A stretch of 6,742 nt of DNA, taken from Clostridia bacterium (GTDB lineage: Bacteria; Bacillota; Clostridia; Christensenellales; CAG-314). The position numbers and the translations under genes were made by a program. The stretch spans positions 1-6,742 of the forward strand of contig JAFQWS010000092.1 in assembly GCA_017407305.1 (NCBI GenBank). Direction: 5' to 3'. The notes under the pieces were generated by a model. That model was not told the origin of the DNA and did no database searches. It saw only the letters and a list, made by a program, of their open reading frames with translations. Below are positions 3,385 through 6,742 of the stretch, piece by piece (position 1 is the first letter of the stretch; each line of letters starts with the position of its first letter).

Positions 3385-6375
3385 TTGAAAAGAGACTTAT
3401 TTCGTGGCCTTACGTCCTTGTGCGCCGTGTTGTTGGTTATTTTTATCTTTGGTACAATCGTCGCAATGGACTATGAAAACGCCATAAATTCATTTTTTGG
3501 AACTCGTTCCAGCAAGATCGTTGACGTGGGCGTTGTAGGTGACACGCAATACTACGAAAGCAAGTATGGCGATTTGAGTGCCGAAAACTTGCAAAAGTTG
3601 ATTGCCGATACCTACAAACAAAACGTGACGGAAATGCAAGAAGGTGCAGTTTTGCTCAAAAATGACAACAATGCTTTGCCTTTGACAAGTGATGAAAACA
3701 GCATCACTTTGTTTGGTCATGCCGTGGTGCAAGCAGTGTTCAAGCCTCACAGCGCAGGAAGCAACGCATCTTGCGGTCACGACAACGCAAAAGCACCCTA
3801 TTGCACCGACTTGTACGAAGCGTTTGACCAACACAATTTTGAAATCAACGACGTTTTATATACTGCATACAAAAACAGCACGACAAAACGTGTTCCTCGC
3901 ACGCATACGTTGGGAGAAGAACCCATTGAGTTTTATACAAATGCATTGCAATCTTCTTGGCAAACTCAGTTCAACGACGTTGCTGTTGTTATGTTGGCTC
4001 GCGAAGGTGGCGAAGGCATCGAACTTGAAATGTGTGATGAAGAAGGCATCAGTCAACTTGCCTTGCACCAAGCGGAAAAAGATTTGTTAAATATGATAAA
4101 AGACAGTGGCTTGTTTGAAAAGACCATTGTGCTTTTGAACAGCCCCTATGCAATGGAAGTGGGCTGGTTGGACCAATATCAAGTGGATGCTTGTTTGTGG
4201 ATTGGCAACCCCGGTATGAAAGGTTTTGAAGGTGTCGTGGACATTTTGGTGGGAGAAGTAAACCCTTCTGGCAGATTGGTGGACACCTACGCAACCAATT
4301 CTTTGTCTGCACCTGCATGTGTAAACAACAGTTTCAACAACCAAAAGTGGAGCAACGTTGATGAAGTTTGCGCCAATTTGATGGATACCGATTTGGATAT
4401 CAGCTTCTATGCTTTCCAAGCAGAGAGCATTTACATTGGCTATCGTTACTACGAAACGCGCTATGAAGATTGCGTGTTGAACAGATTTAACGCATCAAGT
4501 GACGTTGGTTCATCTTTTTCCAGCAATTGGAATTACGCCGATGAAGTGGTCTATCCTTTTGGTTATGGATTGTCTTATACCACTTTCACTCAAACGTTGA
4601 ACAGCATTTCCGTCCATGGTGGAGAAGTAACAGCGTCTGTTACTGTTAAAAATATAGGTGACGTTGCAGGGAAACAAGTTGTTCAACTTTACGCTCAAAC
4701 CCCCTATGGCGATTATGAAATTGCCAACAAGGTGGAAAAATCTGCAATTCAACTTGCAGGATTTGCAAAAACCGATTTGTTGCAACCCAACCAATCGGAA
4801 ACGTTGACTATCACCGTTGATATGTACTTATTGGCATCTTACGACTACGTAAATGCCAAAGGTTACGTTTTGAGTCAAGGTCAATACTATTTTGCAATTG
4901 GCGACAATGCTCACGATGCACTCAACAACGTTTTGGCGAAAAAGGGCGCAACCGGTTTGGTGGACAATTTCGGCAACACCGTCACAGGAGATGGCGACAA
5001 GGCGCAAACGTGGAACAATTCCACTTTGGATACAACCACCTACAAAACAGCCGAAAACAATGTTGTCGTCACCAATCAATTTGAAGATTGCGACGTCAAC
5101 TATTGGTCAGACACAACCTACACCTATTTGTCAAGAAGCAATTGGAGTGGCACTTACCCCACACAACCTGCTGAAATAGAGTGTACTTTGGATATGCAAG
5201 ATCAACTTGATGGTGATACATACGTAAAACCCGACAACGCTCCTTCTGCCAAAGAAATGCGTATGGGATTGCCTTACGATTCTGGTTTGACGCTTGTTAT
5301 GATGCGTGACGTTGACTATTACGATCCCTTGTGGGAAACGTTTTTAAATCAACTCAACACTGCCGAAATGGCAAGTCTAATCAGTTGCTTTTATGGAACG
5401 GGAGCAGTTACGTCCATTGGCAAGCCGGAATTTAATACAGGTGACGGCCCTGACGGAGTTGGCCCCAACGATATGTCAGGTTTCTATCCCGAAGAATATG
5501 GCGACACTCGTTCTTCTTGCTGTTATACAGGCGCAGTGGTGCTTTGTTCCACCTTCAACGTGGACTTGTACCAATCCAGAGGTGACTTGATGGGAGAAGA
5601 AGGGTTGTATATGGGCTTTATGGAAGTGTGGGGACCCGGTGGCAATTTGCATCGTACACCTTTTTGTGGTCGCAACTTCGAGTACTATTCCGAAGATCCC
5701 AACCTTTGCTATTTGGCAAGCATTCCTCAAGTAAAAGCAATGGAAGCCAAAGGTGTTCATGGAGGCATCAAACACTTTGCAGGCAACGACCAAGAAAACA
5801 ACCGTGAGGGTGTCAGCGTATTTTTCAATGAACAAGCATTTAGAGAAGGTTCTTTGCGTGCCTTTGAAGGTGCCGTTCGCATTGGCAAAACGTTGTCCAT
5901 AATGCAATCTTTCAACCGACTTGGTTTGGAATGGGCATCTTCCAAATCTCAATTGAATTTTGACGTTTTGGCAGAAGAATGGGGATTTTTGGGACATACC
6001 GAATGCGATGCAATTCAAGGTGGTCAAAACACAGGATACAAATCCCACTTGACAACTTCCCTTTCAAAAGGAACGGACACCTATTGCTTGGATGACGGAG
6101 GTCGTGCGGCCCAACTTTTGAGCAAATACATTTCCGAGTCGGACGATGGTTATATGCTTTTGTGTATGCGTCGTGCAGTCAAAAACTATTTGTATGCTTG
6201 CAGTCGCAGTTGCGTCATCAACGGATTGTCCTCGTCCAGTCAAATTGTACCAGTTGTTCCTTGGTGGAAAGCCACGTTGTTTGTTACCATTGGACTTTTT
6301 GCCTTGGGAACGTTGACGTTTGGCACTTTGTACGTTGTTGGCACTGTCAACAAAGGAGGATGTAAAGATGAATAA
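3385..6375 (+). CDS. Membrane-anchored GH3 glycoside hydrolase with inverted domain order (996 aa)
   Basis: Probable beta-glucosidase or beta-xylosidase that removes non-reducing-end sugars at the cell surface. The start is TTG 3385, 6 bases after AAGGAGA (3372-3378). Order of parts: membrane segment (about 9-28); GH3 C-terminal alpha/beta sandwich (about 65-345) with EGAVLLKN (86-93), REGGEG (206-211, Glu210 a tentative acid/base by position) and NPSGRLVDT (293-301); YPFGYGLSYTTF (390-401); an Fn3-like domain (about 403-510); a linker (511-625); then the catalytic (beta/alpha)8 barrel (about 640-940). Barrel motifs are DGPDGVG (687-693), GRNFEYYSEDP (762-772), KHFAGNDQENNR (796-807) and nucleophile Asp875 in HTECDAIQGG (871-880). 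A second membrane segment (about 962-987) and a short Lys/Asp/Glu tail end the protein. Usual GH3 enzymes have the barrel first; the reversed order is known from Ruminococcus albus and Butyrivibrio fibrisolvens enzymes. Odd point: the Arg usual after DGPxG(V/L) is Gly693. The sugar specificity cannot be read by eye. Confidence 0.92.
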   Translation: MKRDLFRGLTSLCAVLLVIFIFGTIVAMDYENAINSFFGTRSSKIVDVGVVGDTQYYESKYGDLSAENLQKLIADTYKQNVTEMQEGAVLLKNDNNALPLTSDENSITLFGHAVVQAVFKPHSAGSNASCGHDNAKAPYCTDLYEAFDQHNFEINDVLYTAYKNSTTKRVPRTHTLGEEPIEFYTNALQSSWQTQFNDVAVVMLAREGGEGIELEMCDEEGISQLALHQAEKDLLNMIKDSGLFEKTIVLLNSPYAMEVGWLDQYQVDACLWIGNPGMKGFEGVVDILVGEVNPSGRLVDTYATNSLSAPACVNNSFNNQKWSNVDEVCANLMDTDLDISFYAFQAESIYIGYRYYETRYEDCVLNRFNASSDVGSSFSSNWNYADEVVYPFGYGLSYTTFTQTLNSISVHGGEVTASVTVKNIGDVAGKQVVQLYAQTPYGDYEIANKVEKSAIQLAGFAKTDLLQPNQSETLTITVDMYLLASYDYVNAKGYVLSQGQYYFAIGDNAHDALNNVLAKKGATGLVDNFGNTVTGDGDKAQTWNNSTLDTTTYKTAENNVVVTNQFEDCDVNYWSDTTYTYLSRSNWSGTYPTQPAEIECTLDMQDQLDGDTYVKPDNAPSAKEMRMGLPYDSGLTLVMMRDVDYYDPLWETFLNQLNTAEMASLISCFYGTGAVTSIGKPEFNTGDGPDGVGPNDMSGFYPEEYGDTRSSCCYTGAVVLCSTFNVDLYQSRGDLMGEEGLYMGFMEVWGPGGNLHRTPFCGRNFEYYSEDPNLCYLASIPQVKAMEAKGVHGGIKHFAGNDQENNREGVSVFFNEQAFREGSLRAFEGAVRIGKTLSIMQSFNRLGLEWASSKSQLNFDVLAEEWGFLGHTECDAIQGGQNTGYKSHLTTSLSKGTDTYCLDDGGRAAQLLSKYISESDDGYMLLCMRRAVKNYLYACSRSCVINGLSSSSQIVPVVPWWKATLFVTIGLFALGTLTFGTLYVVGTVNKGGCKDE

Positions 6376-6742
6376 AAATGCAATTCTTACCCTTTGTTGT
6401 GGTGGACTTTCTTTTGTGGCATTGGTTTTGTACGTTATTTTTGAAATTGATGCAAAGGCTTTCAATTGGATTATTTTCCTTCTCTTGACAATTTCCGTTG
6501 GTGCAAACGTTTTGGGATTTGTCAAAAAATGGGATTGGGTACAAATGCTTTCCAGTGCAAGTTGTGTCACTGGATTGATGCTGTTTATAATGGATTCCAT
6601 TGGGTCTTTGAGCGACTATTTCAACGGAATTGTTATGTTTGGCGATCCCAGTCAAGCACCCATGATTTTTGTCATTTGTGCATTTATTTTGACAGCCACA
6701 ATTTTGTCCGTTGTTGTCAGTTTTTTGCCATTAAAAGTTGCA
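6368..6742 (+). CDS. Small multi-pass membrane protein, 5' part (cut by the window edge)
   Basis: ATG 6368 lies inside the end of the GH3 gene, in another frame: the 8 bases ATGAATAA hold both this start and the GH3 stop. GGAGGA (6355-6360) precedes it by 7 bases, so the two genes are almost certainly translated from one mRNA, probably with coupling. The frame stays open to the right edge (125 codons, no stop). Hydrophobic segments are at about residues 5-25, 32-51, 59-76 and 97-121, giving a likely four-helix membrane protein with a short basic link (VKKWDW, 52-57). I do not recognise the family. Because of the overlap it may assist the doubly anchored GH3 enzyme or belong to the same surface sugar-use unit; that is inference from position only. 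Confidence 0.85.
   Translation, partial: MNKNAILTLCCGGLSFVALVLYVIFEIDAKAFNWIIFLLLTISVGANVLGFVKKWDWVQMLSSASCVTGLMLFIMDSIGSLSDYFNGIVMFGDPSQAPMIFVICAFILTATILSVVVSFLPLKVA

Noticed and set aside
3689..4090. 133-codon alternative-frame ORF within the GH3 gene
   Set aside because: The overlapping GH3 frame carries the family motifs; this frame has no start signals and no recognisable pattern.
5476..6048. 190-codon open frame on the minus strand within the GH3 gene
   Set aside because: It covers the most conserved part of the GH3 barrel, and its composition is as expected from reverse translation of that sequence.
6064..6600. 178-codon minus-strand ORF over the end of the GH3 gene and the next gene
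   Set aside because: Both plus-strand genes have good ribosome binding sites and coherent hydrophobic patterns. The minus frame is a shadow.

Overview
The window reads as chromosomal DNA from an AT-rich Gram-positive bacterium, probably an uncultured gut- or rumen-type Clostridia/Firmicutes member. The evidence is strong Shine-Dalgarno sites (GGAGG, AAGGAGA), sigma-A-type promoters with 17-nt spacers, a TTG start codon, U-tailed intrinsic terminators, and a membrane-anchored GH3 glycosidase of the inverted-domain type known from rumen Clostridia. All genes are on the + strand and use the standard bacterial code (TAA and TGA stops). No transposon, CRISPR array, tRNA or rRNA is visible.

Left part (1-1150), small genes and an RNA. 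The 3' end of a four-helix-bundle (S23/IVP-type) protein gene enters from the left edge. It is followed by a compact control element (230-280) in which an intrinsic terminator, a -10 box and the next gene's ribosome binding site share the same bases. Next is a 74-residue unrecognised helical protein (278-502). Its 3' end carries a near-consensus promoter (480-508) that fires into a highly structured, about 163-nt RNA (515-677). The predicted start base is the first base of the RNA's closing stem. A strong UUCG-capped terminator (701-738) follows. The architecture (long closing stem, interrupted centre, long apical stem) resembles 6S RNA, but a cis-acting leader for the following DUF898-type membrane protein (759-1058) is a serious alternative. 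A perfect 18-bp bidirectional terminator (1112-1151) closes this part.

Right part (1160-6742), carbohydrate and membrane genes. Each of the three main genes has its own promoter: galM aldose 1-epimerase (1257-2267), an unrecognised multi-pass membrane protein with a soluble C-terminal domain (2356-3246, then a strong terminator), and a 996-residue GH3 glycoside hydrolase (3385-6375). The hydrolase stop codon overlaps the start of a further small membrane protein that runs off the right edge (6368-6742). The GH3 protein has its C-terminal sandwich and Fn3-like domains before the catalytic barrel and a membrane segment at each end, so it is probably a cell-surface beta-glucosidase or beta-xylosidase. 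GalM would equilibrate the beta-sugar anomers that such an enzyme releases. The right-hand genes use TTG for most leucines, unlike the left-hand genes, so there is a codon-usage break near 1100-1250.

The item most worth a second look is the structured RNA at 515-677 with its alternative hairpins and terminator. After it come the overlapping control element at 230-280 and the doubly anchored inverted GH3 enzyme with its overlapping membrane partner.
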